A stretch of 64,000 bases of DNA, taken from Ampelomyces quisqualis (lineage: Eukaryota; Ascomycota; Dothideomycetes; Pleosporales; Phaeosphaeriaceae). The stretch spans positions 372,001 to 436,000 of the forward strand of contig JAGTXZ010000019.1 of assembly GCA_018398575.1 (NCBI GenBank). The letters run 5' to 3'. Below are positions 22,000 to 34,880 of the stretch, piece after piece. The notes under the pieces were generated by a model, which ran no database searches, was not told where the DNA came from, and saw only the letters and a list, made by a program, of their open reading frames with translations. A program made the translations under genes and the position numbers. How positions within the stretch are numbered: the stretch's first letter is position 1; each line of letters begins with the position of its first letter.

Positions 22000-24900
22000 T
22001 AGAAAAATACTATAGTTATTCTTACTAACCTAAGCAAATAAATCTTCTAGTAGTAGTAAATTAAGATACAATGTAAAGCTCTAGAGATCTAAAATATTAT
22101 AAATATAAATAGTACTGCGTAACTATAAATAAAACTAACTAAAGTACTTTCTCTACTTATATATAATTATAAACGAGCTACTGTAGTATATAACACGTTA
22201 TCTATATTATCTACCTTAACCTATACTATAAGAGGTAATGTAAGAGAAGTAACGTAAGATTTAAGTAATCTAGGTACTCTATTAGCAAATACTCTAATTA
22301 TTCTAACGCGACACTTAGAGCTGTTAGCAGAAGAAAAAGAAGTATATAATAGAAACTTAAGAGAATTTAAAATAGTTTTTAACTTATATAAAATATACAA
22401 GCAAAACTATTAATATAAGTAAGTAAGTAAATAAGTATAGTATTAATAATTAATATCTAAATATAATAGTTTGTATGTATATATAAGTAAGTTGTTTTAA
22501 GAAGTAGTAGACCTTAAGAATAAAATTATAAGAGTACAAGAAAGGTACTCTAAAGCGCTAAAGCCTATAAAAAGCCTGTTAAATTAAGATATATAGCTTA
22601 GTAAGTATAATTAAGGTTTAACTTACGCTAAAGCTCTTAGAGTTATAGACGTAATATAAAGTAGGCTAGTTATAAATAACTTATTAAAGGTAATTTCTAA
22701 AATTACTCTAGTATAAATAATAATATTTATAGGATTAGAGAAAGACTATAATATAGAATAAAATTAGATAATTTGCGAATATATAAGCTTAGCCTACCTA
22801 ATATAAGGTAAATTTAAAACTACTTTTATAATAAAAGAGAAGGCTTACGCAGTAAGTAGTAAATCTAACTTAAATATATAGAGAAATGCCTTAAGTACAT
22901 AAATTAGAGTAGTATCTACTAACTCTAGCTAGAGAAACTAAAGGTAAATAGATAAGTATAAAACAAATGTATAAGGTAACAAGCTATAGTAGTTTTACAA
23001 AAGAAATATAGTAGAAGATAAAGATATATATTCTATATATAAGTAACGCTATAATATTAATTACTACTTCTATGTTAACCTAGATCTAGAGACTCTAGAG
23101 TAGTTAAAGCTAAATAAGTATATAGTAAAGCTAGTACAGGATAAGCTCTAAAATAACTAAAGTTTATAAAGAGTAGTATAGGAAATGCTCTAGAAGCATA
23201 AGCAATCTAAACCTACTATAATATTATTATAGTTAAGCATATTCTATATAAAGACCTTAAAGATACTAGATACGCCTACTAAATAACTAGATAGGCGTAA
23301 GATACTCTAACTTGTAAAGAGTATAATAAATAGAGTATTTACTATAAGTAATTAAGGAAATCTATTAAGAAATATATTAATTCTGGATTCTAGCTTAGTA
23401 ATATATATCTATAACAATCTCTTAAGAATAAAATATTTCTTCTACTAGTAATAGAAGACTATTTCTAGGCTAAGAACACAAAAATTCTAATATAAGAATA
23501 TAGAGCAGTTATTATTGCTATAGAAGAAATGTAAAGAAAACAGACTCTTTACCTTAATAATATAGTATAGTACCTAGATTTTTTCTATAGTCTAATCTTA
23601 TTTAGATTAATTCAAATATAAGGCATATAGTAGAAGAATTAAGAAGACTTAACTAGCTTTAGATAATAAGATAGAATAATTATAGCTTTTCTGTTAGAAT
23701 AATATAGCTAATAAGTTTTTAAGAACTTAGTATAATTAACTATAGCCTTTTATATACGTATAAACTAATCTAAGATATAGTTATAGTAGACAATAGTAAT
23801 TATATAGCATAAACGCCTTAGCTTTCTAGAATTAGAACCTATAAAGCACCTTATATAATAATTAAAGAAGATAAAGATTATTAGTATTACTACTATATAG
23901 TGCAACGCCTATAGTAAATTAAAATTAAAATACTAAATATATAGAGTACTGCAATTAAATAACAAGAGTCTTAGTAAAGAATTATAATAGATTTCTATAA
24001 ATACAAAGTAGATAGCTTTATAAAGAAGAAGAGTTAAATACTTATTACCTACTAGCACTTAAGACACGTATAGAACTTCTATTTTAAAAATTATAGGCTA
24101 GCACGCTTAATTATACGTCTGCTTAGCTACTTTATCTAATTTATAAAGATGTAATTTAATATTACAGTTAAAGTAATAAAGAAAGATTATAAAATTATTA
24201 CTATTAAATAAGAAGTTAAAAGATAGTGCACGTCTAAATCTATTAGACTTAAGCCTTTAGCTCTAGATACACAAGCATAGAATAGAGAAACAAACGCTTA
24301 GAAAGTATAATAAAAGAAAAAAAAGGCATAAACAATTTAACTAGATACAAATCTTCTATAGAAACTCTAGCTAGAAATTACTAGAGTAGTAGTATACTTA
24401 TATAATTAAACGCTAAACTATCTAAATAATAAGAGGACGCTCTATAGAATAATCTTTACGCGTGTAGTAGCTATAAATAGTTTAGTTACAAGACTCTAAA
24501 GACTAAAGTAAGCTTATCTTAGAGCGTATAAATACAAAGCTTATACTATAATAGATAACACCTATTAAGGAAAGTTAAGGCTATAATAGCTAGATCTAAA
24601 GGCTTAGATTAGATACCTAGTAGAGTACTAGTTAACAAACATCTACTATATCTAGATTCTATCTAAAGCTAAAGTTATAAATACCTATAACATAGTATTT
24701 AACAAAGAAATAATCTTTAATAGTAAAACTAAGGACCTAATAGATAACTTTACATATAACACTCTTATAGAAATTATAGGCTTAATAAGAACAATTAAAC
24801 TTCTAAGCACGTAGAGCTAGTTACCTAAAACTAAAACGTTTTATAAAGATAATACTACCTAAGAAAATGCTTTACAAAGAAAGTAGCTTATCTGCTATAA

Positions 24901-26760
24901 GAGTTAAAGAGTTATAGAAGTATATCTATTACTACTATTAACTTTACTACTAGTAGTCTTTTTTATTTAGAAAGAGATTATTAAGAATATAGAGGTAGAC
25001 GCACCTACTTACGCTACCTTAACAACTATCCTATAAGTAGCTACGTTTATTATAAGTACTAACTTAGAATATATTAGTTAATACAAGAGTAAGCTAACAA
25101 ATAAGGCTTAACTTAAACAATTTATAATAAAAAGATTAAGCTCTATTATAACTAGCTACTACTATTACTAATAGTATACTTAAAATTAAAGAAATACTTT
25201 CTATATAAGATGTTTTAGGAGGCTAAAAGAATATGCCTTAAGAGCTATTAAATAATAAAGTCTTGGATAAAGCTTCTAGTAGAACTAGTTTAAAAAGTAG
25301 GATACTAGATTCTATATTATATATAGGTTTATACATATAAATTTAATAAACACTACTACCTTATTAAATATAAAGTAAGGCTTTTAGTATAAAAAGACTA
25401 ATAATATTATATTACTTCTTAAGATACATACGCTATGATACTAGTAGAATAATTCTCTAGAATACTTATAGTAATTGCTACTAAACATAACCTAGGACTA
25501 AAATTATATAACGTTACTAATACCTTTATATACGCTATAATTAACTAAGAGATTTATATAAGAATACTAAGAGGATATTAGAAGCCTAGTATATTACTTA
25601 GAGTATAAAAGATACTTTATAGCCTATAAATATTACTTTTACTCTTATAGAAAGAATTTATAGTAACACTAGCCTAAATTAGATTTAAATAAATACCTTA
25701 GAACAGATACTATATAATTAAGAATAGAGTAATTATCTTCTTTTCTATAGATAATATTATTATTATATACTATTTTAAATAATAATAAGAGGTAACAAAG
25801 GCTATTAACTTTATTAAGAAGAGATACTTATATATAGGTAGAGACATCCTCTAATAGTTCTTTAGTATAGAAGTATTCTAAGATTATTCTTATAAGATAA
25901 TTTAACTTTTATAGGTAGGATATATAGAAGAAGACTAGCTAACTTACTACTTAACAAGACCTCTAGTATAATACTCTAATAGTAAGTATTAAGCTAAAGT
26001 TAAGAGATAGACTTATAGAGACTACTAAGATTAATAAGTACTAGTAAAAGATTAGCTTACTACTCTTTATAGTAGTTATAACTTAACCTAATATAGTATT
26101 TGTAATATTATAGCTTACTTACTTTCTTATTAACCTAAGCACTAAGTATTAAGACGCAGCTAACTAAATACTTCTCTACCTAAGGTAAATAAGAACTCTA
26201 GCTTTAGAACTTAGTAAAGAAGAAGAACTTAAGGTAGCTAGTAACGCGTTATTTGCAAATAATATACTTAATTAGAAAAGCTTATAAGAATACGTGATTA
26301 CGCTATTTAGTAGACTAGTTACTTAGAAGTAAGTAAGTAAGATATAGTTACTATATTAATAATAGAAGTAGAACTACTTACCCTATCCTAAGTAGCTAAA
26401 GAAGTAATATTTACGTTATAATTGTTAAAGAAGCCCTAAGTAATATTAAACAATTTAATTGTTATAATTAAATACAATAATACCTAGACAATACGTCTAG
26501 TAAATAAGAACGTAGCTAAGTTTTAAACTAAGCTAAGGCACGTTAATATATATAATTACTAGGTATAACAAGAGGTTACCTAGAAGATAATTAAGGTAGA
26601 GTATATACTATCTAATAGTATAATAGTAGAGAGGTTTACTAAAGTACTACTACCTAATAAGTAGAGTAGTTTTCTTAATTAACTAGGACTTGTTAAGCGT
26701 AAAGAGACTCTACTAAAAGAAGCTAAACTTGAATTTCTATAGAAACAGCTAGAGAACCTT
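22000..26760 (+). pseudogene. pol: Copia-2 gag-pol
   Basis: A single decayed gag-pol in forward orientation. gag occupies about 22000-23100, integrase roughly 23560-24500, RT about 24900-25950 and RNase H about 25960-26700. RT and the start of RNase H are directly readable; gag and integrase are assigned mainly by order and by remaining protein-like frames. The second catalytic Asp of the RT is Asn, consistent with a G-to-A change. TAG/TAA codons occur throughout, so nothing can be translated. Confidence 0.7.
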
Positions 26761-26890
26761 ATGATATAAGCTAATTAACTAGTTTATATAGCAGAACCAA
26801 AATTAGTATTATTATGAATAGTAGCTAGAAAGTACTAAAAGCTAATTAACTAGTTTGTATAGCTTATAATATAGCTTCTAAGCTAAGAGA

Positions 26891-27104
26891 GTATAATAAA
26901 TAGAAGGTATTATAGATAGTATATTAGAACTATTCTAATAAGATTAGTAGTGTTAAGAAAATTACGCTACTAAGAAGTAGCGCAGAAGCTTTATCTAAAG
27001 CTAGATAAAATATAATATATATATAGAGAATAGAAAATAGATAAATAATAATATAATAATTAAAACTATTATTTCTATATAATATCTTATTCTATTTAAT
27101 AATA
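26891..27104 (+). repeat. Copia-2 3' LTR
   Basis: About 214 bases matching the 5' LTR, including the shared ATATAGAGAATAG and AATAATAATATAATAATTA blocks. Most differences from the 5' copy are transitions. Confidence 0.75.
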
Positions 27105-28654
27105 GTCTTTTAACTATTATATTCTAGCACACTAGCTTAGAGCTAGCTAATAGTAAGTGTATGTCTAGGTTATCTAGTATAAGTTCTTAGTCTTTCTAGG
27201 TATTATAGACTATTATAGTCTATTATTAATTCTATATACTATAGACTTTGTTTTCTAGGTATAGCAATTGTTTTTTTTTATAATTCTATCTACACTTAGA
27301 GAGTACTTGTTTATCTAGAGAGTATAATATACTTATAAAGATTAGTAATATTATTCTATATATTCTAAGTTAACTTTGTTAGTTTAGTTATACTAGTTAT
27401 AAATATTTTGTTATATTTAAGATAGAAGTAGTTCTATCTATTCGAATTGTTTTATATTATAGTTCTGTTTCTAGTTGTATAATAATAGAAAGTTAGTTAA
27501 GACCTAGTTATTAGATAACATAGTAGAGGTATCTTCTATCTCTTCTACTATTAGTAGTCTCTTAATTATTTAGATAATAGGCTAATTGTTAATTATAATC
27601 TATTCTTTAATATCTTTCTCTAAAGCGTTAGTTAATATATTAAGCTAGTATATAACTTTGTTTTCAGAGTAATAGTCTTATGCATAATATCTAACCTTAT
27701 TATAGTTATAATAAGTAATCTTGTTTTTATTAGGCTTATCTTCTTATAGTTACTTCTTTAGGTAATTTTTCTATTCTAGACCTTTATTAAGGTTATCTAA
27801 GTGCATAGCTTTAGGTCTATACTCTAAGTATACTTCTAGTAGACGTAGCTAGTAAGTCTCTTATCTTAAGTAGTAGTACTATTATCCTTTGTTTAGTTAT
27901 ATTTGTTCCTAATATTCTTTAATTAGGTAAAATCCTCTATATTTCTATACTAGACGTAAGAAATATAACCTATCTTTAAGTACTAAATTATAGTGTTTAT
28001 TATCTAGGCAAATAGCTTTATTCTAAAGTTTTTTTTAGAGTACTAATATACGTTCTACTACGTATAAGCTTAGCTTATATAAAAGCTTTAAGACCTTATA
28101 TATATATACGTATTAGAGTAGTATTATTCTACTAGATTTGTTTAGCATATTATTAAAAAAGATTAGTATAGTTAGTAGCTAATTAGCTTTGTTTTAGACT
28201 TTAGATCTTTTGTTCTGTAATTACAGATTTCTAAAGAGATAAGAAAATCTACTATAGGCGTGTTCTAAACACGTACTAGTCTTCTATAAGGTTAGTGTTA
28301 TCTTTATCTATAATATTATTATCTATATACTTTTAGATAAATAGAAGTACCTATTTCTTAGCGTTGCCTTTTATATATATTAAAGTAAGAATAACTTTAT
28401 TATTATTCTTAATCTTATCTTCTTTTACGTAGAAGTGCCTATTAAACTAGAGAATTTAGGTCTTAAGTTTGTTATAGTCTTTATAGTAGAGATTAGTTTT
28501 ATTAACCTTAAGTCTAGGTTGTTTTACTTAGAAATGCTTAGATATATCTTTTATAATATTACTGCTTATTATAAGAGTATTTAAATTGTAAAGACTATTA
28601 GTCTAGTAGAAAATAATAAAAATGCTAGGATAGACTAGAGGTACAGCTAGATTT
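27105..28654 (-). pseudogene. gag: Gypsy-C gag and leader region
   Basis: Minus-strand remainder of Gypsy-C between Copia-2 and the right LTR. Position and orientation make it the gag half of the element. The sequence is broken by stops in all frames and I could not read a zinc knuckle with confidence, so the assignment rests on the split-element geometry. Confidence 0.5.
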
Positions 28655-29041
28655 AGTTTTTACAAATAGATATAGAGTTACTTTAGACATAGAGTGTATT
28701 ATTGCTAAGATAGTAGAGGCTAGAGCTTTCTAAAAAGAGTAATAATAGCTAAATAGCTAGTTACTAACTTAAGCGTCTGTAATATAAGTTAAACTTAATA
28801 ATCTACAAGAGTTTATTATAGTTTCTATATACTTAGTCTTTCTTATAGTTCTTATTATTCTTAATTATTATCGCAAGCTCTTATAGTTTCTTATAGTAAG
28901 AAATAGTACGACTAAATAAGATTAATAAGAAGGTTACGTAACATACTTAGCGTACTATGTCTCTATACTAGGTCTAAGTCTTATAACCTATTCTCTTGTT
29001 TATTTATAACTTTCTATATTTCTTATTAAAGGTTTGTAACA
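28655..29041 (-). repeat. Gypsy-C 5' LTR (right)
   Basis: About 387 bases matching 17108-17466, ending GGTTTGTAACA. The length difference from the left LTR comes from a small insertion near the end (TTTCTATATTTCTTATTAAAGG region). Confidence 0.75.
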
Positions 29042-29784
29042 AAAAATTACTTAAAGAATAGTAAGAACCTATACAATAATAATAAGTATAAAAAGAACCT
29101 AAATAATAAGAAAAGCTAAGAGATAATATTATAACTTATATAAATAATATTCTAGTACTAGATACTAGGTAAGAATATCTATAAAATACTCTATAAAGAA
29201 TAAGTAGATTAGTTTATACTTAACTCTTAGATATAGGTACTTTACAAGTCTTAACTATAGGTAAAAACTAACTTATAGCTTACTTTAAAGAAGATTCTTA
29301 GATAAAGGTAGACTAGATACTAGAAGAAACTACTATTAGCTTAAGAAGCTAAGGTATAAAAGACTCTATTAGCACTATATAAATTAAAAACCTACTTAGA
29401 GAAGTAATTAACTATATTATAGATATACTAACCTTTTTGTTTCTATTACTACTAGATATAGATAGACTTAGTGTATACTTTAATATTATACTTAACTATA
29501 TTATATAAAGAAATAGTAGAATAGTTCTAGTTATATAAAAATAAAAGTACTTATTTTTTAATTTAAGTAAGATAGATACTATTAACTTCTTAGTAAAGTA
29601 GAAACTTATAATACAGTATATAAATTAGTAGTTTATAGAATTCTTATGCGTAATACCTAAGTATAGAATTATTATATATTATATCTAGATTTATTACTAA
29701 GGAAATAAGAGCCTATTAAAGCTTAGCCTATTTAAGAAACCTAATTCTTAGCTTAGTATATTTAATTTATTCTACCTTTATTAT
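29042..29784 (+). mobile_element. Copia-3 fragment (protease / pre-integrase region)
   Basis: A short forward fragment of a copia-like polyprotein between Gypsy-C and Gypsy-D. One frame is readable over about 29110-29690: a segment like LREVINYIIDILTFLFLLLLDIDRLSVYFN, which resembles the region after the copia protease, then a KYLFFNLSKID segment. Gag-pre-integrase would follow, but Gypsy-D cuts in at 29785. Family membership is uncertain because RT is absent. The part shown does not match Copia-1. Confidence 0.5.
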
Positions 29785-30055
29785 TGTAGGCTACTACCTA
29801 GAGATTCTCTTAGTTATAGAAAAACCTTTATTTTGCACTAGAAATCTTAAAAGGGTTCTAGAGCTAGAACGCCTAAAGACTTCTAGAGCTAGAATATCTA
29901 AAGACTTCTAGAACTAGAAGTTCTAAATATTCTAGATCTAGAACTAGTAGAAGATTTTTAGGTAGGTATAAAAGATTTCTTAAATAGTTTCTAGATAGGC
30001 TATTAAATTTACAACTCTATATTTTAGTACTTACTCTAAGAGTCTACTTCTTATA
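29785..30055 (+). repeat. Gypsy-D 5' LTR
   Basis: About 271 bases starting TGTAGGCTACTACC and ending CTTCTTATA. It is related to the Gypsy-A LTR in its first and last parts (TACCTAG, CTCTAAGAGTCTAC). The centre has repeated CTAGAGCTAGAAC / CTAAAGACTTCTAGA units of about 25 bases. Confidence 0.82.
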
Positions 30056-30149
30056 ATTAAATTTAATTAACCTTAACTAGGCTTTAAGGCTACTAGTAAA
30101 CTTCTACTATAGTAAATATAACTATCTTTATAACAGTTTAAAAGATAAT

Positions 30150-31380
30150 AGCCTAGGCTATAATAATAAAGTATTAAAGTATGCTAAGATTAGTGATTAA
30201 ATTAGAATTTAATTAGTTAATTATTAACAATTGTCTTAAACTAGATAAGTAGTAGCTTAAGAAATAGCTACTATTTAACAGCGTTAAGAAGGCTTTAGTA
30301 TAAAGAAAGCTTAGTAAGTTTCTTGTTGCTAGACCCTAAAAAGACAAAGAGAAAGCTCTAGTAGAACCTAGGCTAAACCTAGTAGAGCTTATAAGGTTAC
30401 TATAAGAATAGATTATAAGACTTACAACTTAGTTATCTTCTCTTATAGCTTCTAGCTCCCTAGAAACTCTTGTTAAAACCTACCTACCTAGGAAAAATAT
30501 AAGGTTCTAGATCTAGAAGCTTTTAGTAGAGACTAGAAAGAATATTATATGTTCTAGACTTATAAAGTATAAACTAGGGTATAGTAGTATAAGCTTAGAG
30601 TCTTTAGTAGAGTATATCTTTAACTATATTAAGAGAAAAGCTATAAATATAGCTCTATTATTAATAATATATAACCTATTAGAGCCTACTTCTAAAGTAT
30701 AGAAGTTTCTTAATAACTAATTTAGAGATAAAACTATATATAAAAATCGCTTAGAGAAAGCTCTTAATAATCCAAAAGAATAAAACCTTATTATAGAACT
30801 TTAATATAAACTTTATAAGGATAGCTTATAATATAAGTAAGAAAGATAATAAAGTAAAGTTAAAAATAAAGTACCTAGGTACTAACTATATAATAGAATC
30901 TATAGGACTAGATAATTCTAGTAGACACCTAAGTAGAGTAGAGTATCTATAACCTAATAGACTAAGTAGTAGTTTCTAAAGAAAATTTATTCTAGGCTAA
31001 CTTAGTAGTAACTACTCTAAGAAAAAGAGCTATACTAGAGAACCTATAGAATAGGAACCTATAAGAGGTAACTTAGAACGGCCTAAGAAGAGGCTCTATA
31101 ATAAAAAGAAGGTAAAGTAAGCTATAAAGACGAAAAGGTTCTATAAGAAGTAGAATAATTTATACCTATAGTGTAGTAAGTCTAGATATTATACTAGTAA
31201 GTGTAACTTATCTCTACCTTCTAAGCTAGTAGAAATTACCTCTATAAAACTAAGAATAAAGAAAAAAGAGATATGTTAAAACACTTTCTAAGCCTTAAAA
31301 ATAAGTAACTTCTATCTAAAGGCGTAAACAAGAGTCTAATAATTTAACGTTAAAAAAGAATAAGAAATTTAATAATTCCT
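30150..31380 (+). pseudogene. gag: Gypsy-D gag
   Basis: Decayed Gag aligned with Gypsy-A gag. A degenerate CCHC zinc knuckle is visible at about 31157-31205 (CSKSRYYTSKC), with the first Cys and the His lost. Unlike Gypsy-A, the capsid region holds one copy of the 102-bp unit, near 30600-30700. Stops are TAG/TAA. Confidence 0.68.
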
Positions 31381-31399
31381 TAGTAAGCAGCTAGATTAA

Positions 31400-33219
31400 A
31401 AGCCTATAAATATAAATATATATAATTGTTAATAAATTAGTAGTTACTTTTATATTAATAAACGCAAGATACTTTACTTATTCTATTATCTTAGCTAAGT
31501 TTGTCTATAAGAGTAAGTTAAAGTATACTTAGGTAAAACTAAAAGAGATTATTAGAATAGTAGAAGCTTAGATATAGAAAGAACTATAGTCTAGATAAGA
31601 GTTAATATTAATAGTTGTAAAGAAATAATATAAGCTTATAAGCTAGATAGAGATATTAAATATAACTTAGTACTTAGAAGGCTATAGATAAACTAATATA
31701 ATACTACTATAGCTCTTATATAGAAGTAAGTATATATTTACTCTACGCAGATATAGATTAGAAGTTATAAAAGTAAGAAACTCTTTCTTCTATAAAATAT
31801 TACTACTATAGCTTTTTCTACGTAGTATAAAAGAGCTTAAAGAAATAAAAGTATCTACCTCTATATAGCTTCTATAGTAGATATCTAAAAGGCCTTACAA
31901 AATAAAACACTAGTAAACCTAAGAATAGTTCTTCTAGGTTTCTTATAAGACTAGTATAAAACATTTCTCTAAACTTAAGTAGATAATTTCTTTTTAAGCT
32001 ATAGATCTATAATTAATTTTCTAATCAAGTAAGTTTAGAAAGATAAGAAACTTATAAAAGTTCTATAGAGCTCTTTATATAGTATATTATAAGAAGAGTT
32101 ACTAATGCTATAGAAGAAATTAAATTTCTACCTAGACAGAGAGTTTATTAGAGTAAGCTAATCTAGTACGTTTACTCTAGTTCTATTTGCTAAGAAACCT
32201 AGTAGTAGTTTCTAATTCTGCGTAGACTATTAGGCACTAAATACTATTTCTAGAAAGAACTAATACCTACTCTCTCTTATACAAGAGACCTTAATATAGA
32301 TTTTAAAGGCTAGGTAGTTTACTAAAGTAGATATTATCTAAGCTTTTTAAAAGATTAGAATAATAGAGAAGAATAAATAGTATATAGCGTTCTAGACCTA
32401 CTTTAGCTTCTATAAATAGCTAGTAACTTTCTTTAGCCTTATAAATATACTTAGTACCTTCTAGAGATATATAATCTAGACTTTATAAATATACCTAGAT
32501 AACTTTTACTTAGCCTATATTACTAATATACTTATTTACTCTAGTAGGTCTAAAGTAAACTATAAAGAAAAAGTAAAGCTTATAGTATAGAAGCTAGAAA
32601 ATACTAGGCTATACCTAGACGTAAATAAAAGCAAGTTTAGCGTAAAGAAAACTAAGTACTTAGAATTTATTATAAAAGTAAAAAAAAAGAAAAGTATAAA
32701 CCTAAAGAAAGTTAAATAGTATTTAACAAACTAAAGAAAGCGTTTATAGTAGAGCTATCTTTTGCAAAGTTTAATATAAAGCTAGAAATAGTAGGAGAAT
32801 ATAACACCTCTAGATAGTTAACTAAAAGAGTTCTATTATAGTATAGAAAGAATAAATGCCTATAAGTAGTAGTATACTACTTATCTAAGATTAATATAGT
32901 AGAGGTATACTTTGTTTTCTACAATAAAGAACTACTAGTAGTAATTAAATGCCCTAAATAGTAAAAGACTAAACTTAGATAAGTAAAGTACTTTATTATA
33001 CTAATAGACTATAAGAACTAAGAGTACCTTATAATAACTTAGCTACTTATAGAAAAATCTGTATACTAGGTAGAGTTTCTTAGCATAGTTAATATAATAT
33101 TCTAGTTTAACCTAGGAAATATTAATAGTTATATAGATACACTTTTATAAAAGAAGTAAGATATTCTATAAAAGAAAGATAATATATAGGGTAGGTTAAG
33201 AACATTTTAGCTACTAATA
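31400..33219 (+). pseudogene. pol: Gypsy-D pol part 1: protease, RT, RNase H
   Basis: Forward RT with the same segments as Gypsy-A. The active-site motif reads AYITNILIYS at about 32514-32543, where the family has YxDD. About 165 bp are missing near 32715 relative to Gypsy-A 9125-9290, which removes the RT-RNase H connection. RNase H runs to about 33180. The reading frame then meets the Tc1 element at 33220. Confidence 0.78.
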
Positions 33220-33300
33220 TAGAAGTATATTTTAAAATTTACTACTTACTACTCTAGTTAACGCACAGGGCAAATATAAGAGTAGTTTAGCCTAATAGCT

Positions 33301-33555
33301 GTTAATTCTAATCTTAATTGTAATAATAATTATAGTGTTAATTGTTATCTTAATTATAGTATTAATTGTAATACGAATTATAGTGTTAATTGTAATATTA
33401 ATTATAGTGTTAATTGTAATACTAATTATAGTGTTAATTGTAATACTAATTATAGTGTTAATTGTAATACTAATTATAGTGTTAATTGTAATAGATATTA
33501 ATATTAATTGTAATCTTAATTGTAATAGATATTAATATTAATTGTAATATTAATT
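33301..33555 (+). repeat. 24-bp minisatellite inside the Tc1 element
   Basis: About eight to ten units of TAATTGTAATACTAATTATAGTGT with single-base variants. Each unit is itself a diverged dimer of a 12-mer. It lies between the left TIR and the transposase stop. Because 24 is a multiple of three, it produces a stop-free Ile/Val/Leu frame at 33335-33535 that is an artefact. Confidence 0.88.
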
Positions 33556-33559
33556 GTAA

Positions 33560-34880
33560 TCTTAATTAGTTTAACGTATATTCTTACCCTCTTTATACTT
33601 ATTACCTTTCTCTAACTTAATAATCTTTTAGATATAAATTAAAATCTATTTAATCTAGTCTTATATCTTCTCTTAAGTTAGCTTATTCTAACACTATTTC
33701 TATACCCTAATAGCCTAATCTCTACTTTTTAGTACTCCTTTCTTTATTATATATCTCTTTATCTAGAACTAGTAAAGCTTTAGAGAGTTTAAGTAAGGTA
33801 AATTACTATACTAGAGTAACTATGCTACCTGCTTTTAGCTGTATTTAAAGCGTTATACGTAGTAATTGTAAGTAAGTACTTTATTCTCTTAAACTATAGT
33901 CCTAGGCTTCTTCTTTATATACTTCTTTATAAGAGGAGTTAAACTTAGCCTTCTTATAATTAACTAGTAATACTACTAATTAATACCTAAGCTCTTGCCT
34001 TATAATAGCTTACTATTGTTTTTATTCTATTTCTACTAAGGTTTCTTACTTGGCTTTGTATAAAGACTAAGCCTTTCTATTTTTCTTTTAAGCTTCTACT
34101 TCTCTCTTAGTCTTAGCTCTAACTTTCTATTTAATTAATTAATCTTTTATAGTACCTTTTTCTTCTCTTTCTTTATCTTAGGCGTCTAATAGTAGTAATA
34201 TTCTTTCTTCTTATACGTAAAATAACTCTAGAATATAAACTTAGAGTAGCCTTTCTATCTCTTATAGATAAAGCTCTTAACAATAGTCTTATTAACCTTT
34301 CTCTAGATTCTATACCTTCTACGCTAATAAAGAAGTATAATAGTAGTCTTATTACTCTAAATTATATTCTCCTAATCTTTAATAGTCTAATTCTTATACT
34401 TAAAGCACTAGGTAAGCTTCTTTTACCTTATCTTCTTTATTAATCTAGGCTTTCTTATTAGCTTTGTCTTCTTAAATCTAGTTTTTTTAAGTACTCTCTA
34501 TACTGTTAAGGCTAAGATATCTAGACTATTCTAACTAAGATTACTAGTAATATTAGCACAGCTCTTCTCCTAGCTATGTCTATCTCTTTTTATAAGGTTT
34601 ATAACCTTCTTAAAGGCTTATTATTATTTAGATAGCCTCTTACTTCTTAGCGCATCTTTAACATACTTTATCTCTAACTTTAGCGGTCTAATTACTAGAT
34701 TAAAGCCTTTCTAAATAGCTTTAGTATAGATTAAGTTAATTAAACGCTTTCTAACACTAGTTATTCTAGTAATCTTATAATTTAGCTTTCTATTAGCCTT
34801 AAAGGTAATAATTAAGATATAAGTAGCTAGATTAAAGATAGCTATATTATGTAGTTAAAGGGTTAAAGAAAGAGAAGAGA
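33560..34880 (-). pseudogene. Tc1/mariner DDE transposase, catalytic triad lost
   Basis: Minus-strand decayed transposase. The N-terminal helix-turn-helix region reads YTKAIQKGFN, then PLKLEIKYVKDA, then EKSCANITSNLS and RKPRLIKKIR, typical of fungal Tc1-type transposases. The catalytic part reads W-ENII-SNKTT (family WSDET) with the first Asp as Asn at 34351-34353; TIV-ENKV (family QED) with the second Asp as Asn at 33883-33885; and NLPYLNSLK (family NSPDLNAIEP) with Glu as Lys at 33778-33780. Thirty-four residues separate the last two positions, which fits DD34E. All three changes are G-to-A on the coding strand. Trp codons have become TAG. Confidence 0.9.

Larger units (their letters stand above)
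21727..27104 (+). mobile_element. Copia-2: full-length Ty1/copia retrotransposon, 5.4 kb
   Basis: A complete decayed copia element in forward orientation inside Gypsy-C, with two LTRs of about 214 bp each. RT is clear: at about 25430-25560 it reads like the copia AIAT...VTNTFIYAIINQEIYIRI segment, corresponding to DVxTAFLNGxLxEEIYM. The active site reads FSIDNIIII at about 25738-25765 where the family has YVDDIxI. Downstream comes RNase H, ending near 26760. The family is distinct from Copia-1/4/5/6: its LTR is much shorter and unrelated. No convincing target duplication is readable at the borders. Confidence 0.85.
17108..29041 (-). mobile_element. Gypsy-C: reverse Ty3/gypsy element split by Copia-2
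   Basis: A reverse-oriented gypsy element with related LTRs at both ends and Copia-2 inserted at 21727-27104. On the minus strand, integrase lies at about 18640-19250: MQLIxLLTKP, then a DFIxELLLL start, then an IERINRTIK segment like the TERxNQTL motif. RNase H lies at 19300-19900, RT at about 19980-20470 and protease upstream. gag is on the far side of Copia-2 (27105-28600). No target duplication could be read; its left end abuts the copia LTR end exactly. The element is heavily RIPed and not functional. Confidence 0.82.

Noticed and set aside
33335..33535. A 66-codon Ile/Val/Leu frame that looks like a membrane protein
   Set aside because: It is produced by the 24-bp minisatellite, whose unit length is a multiple of three.
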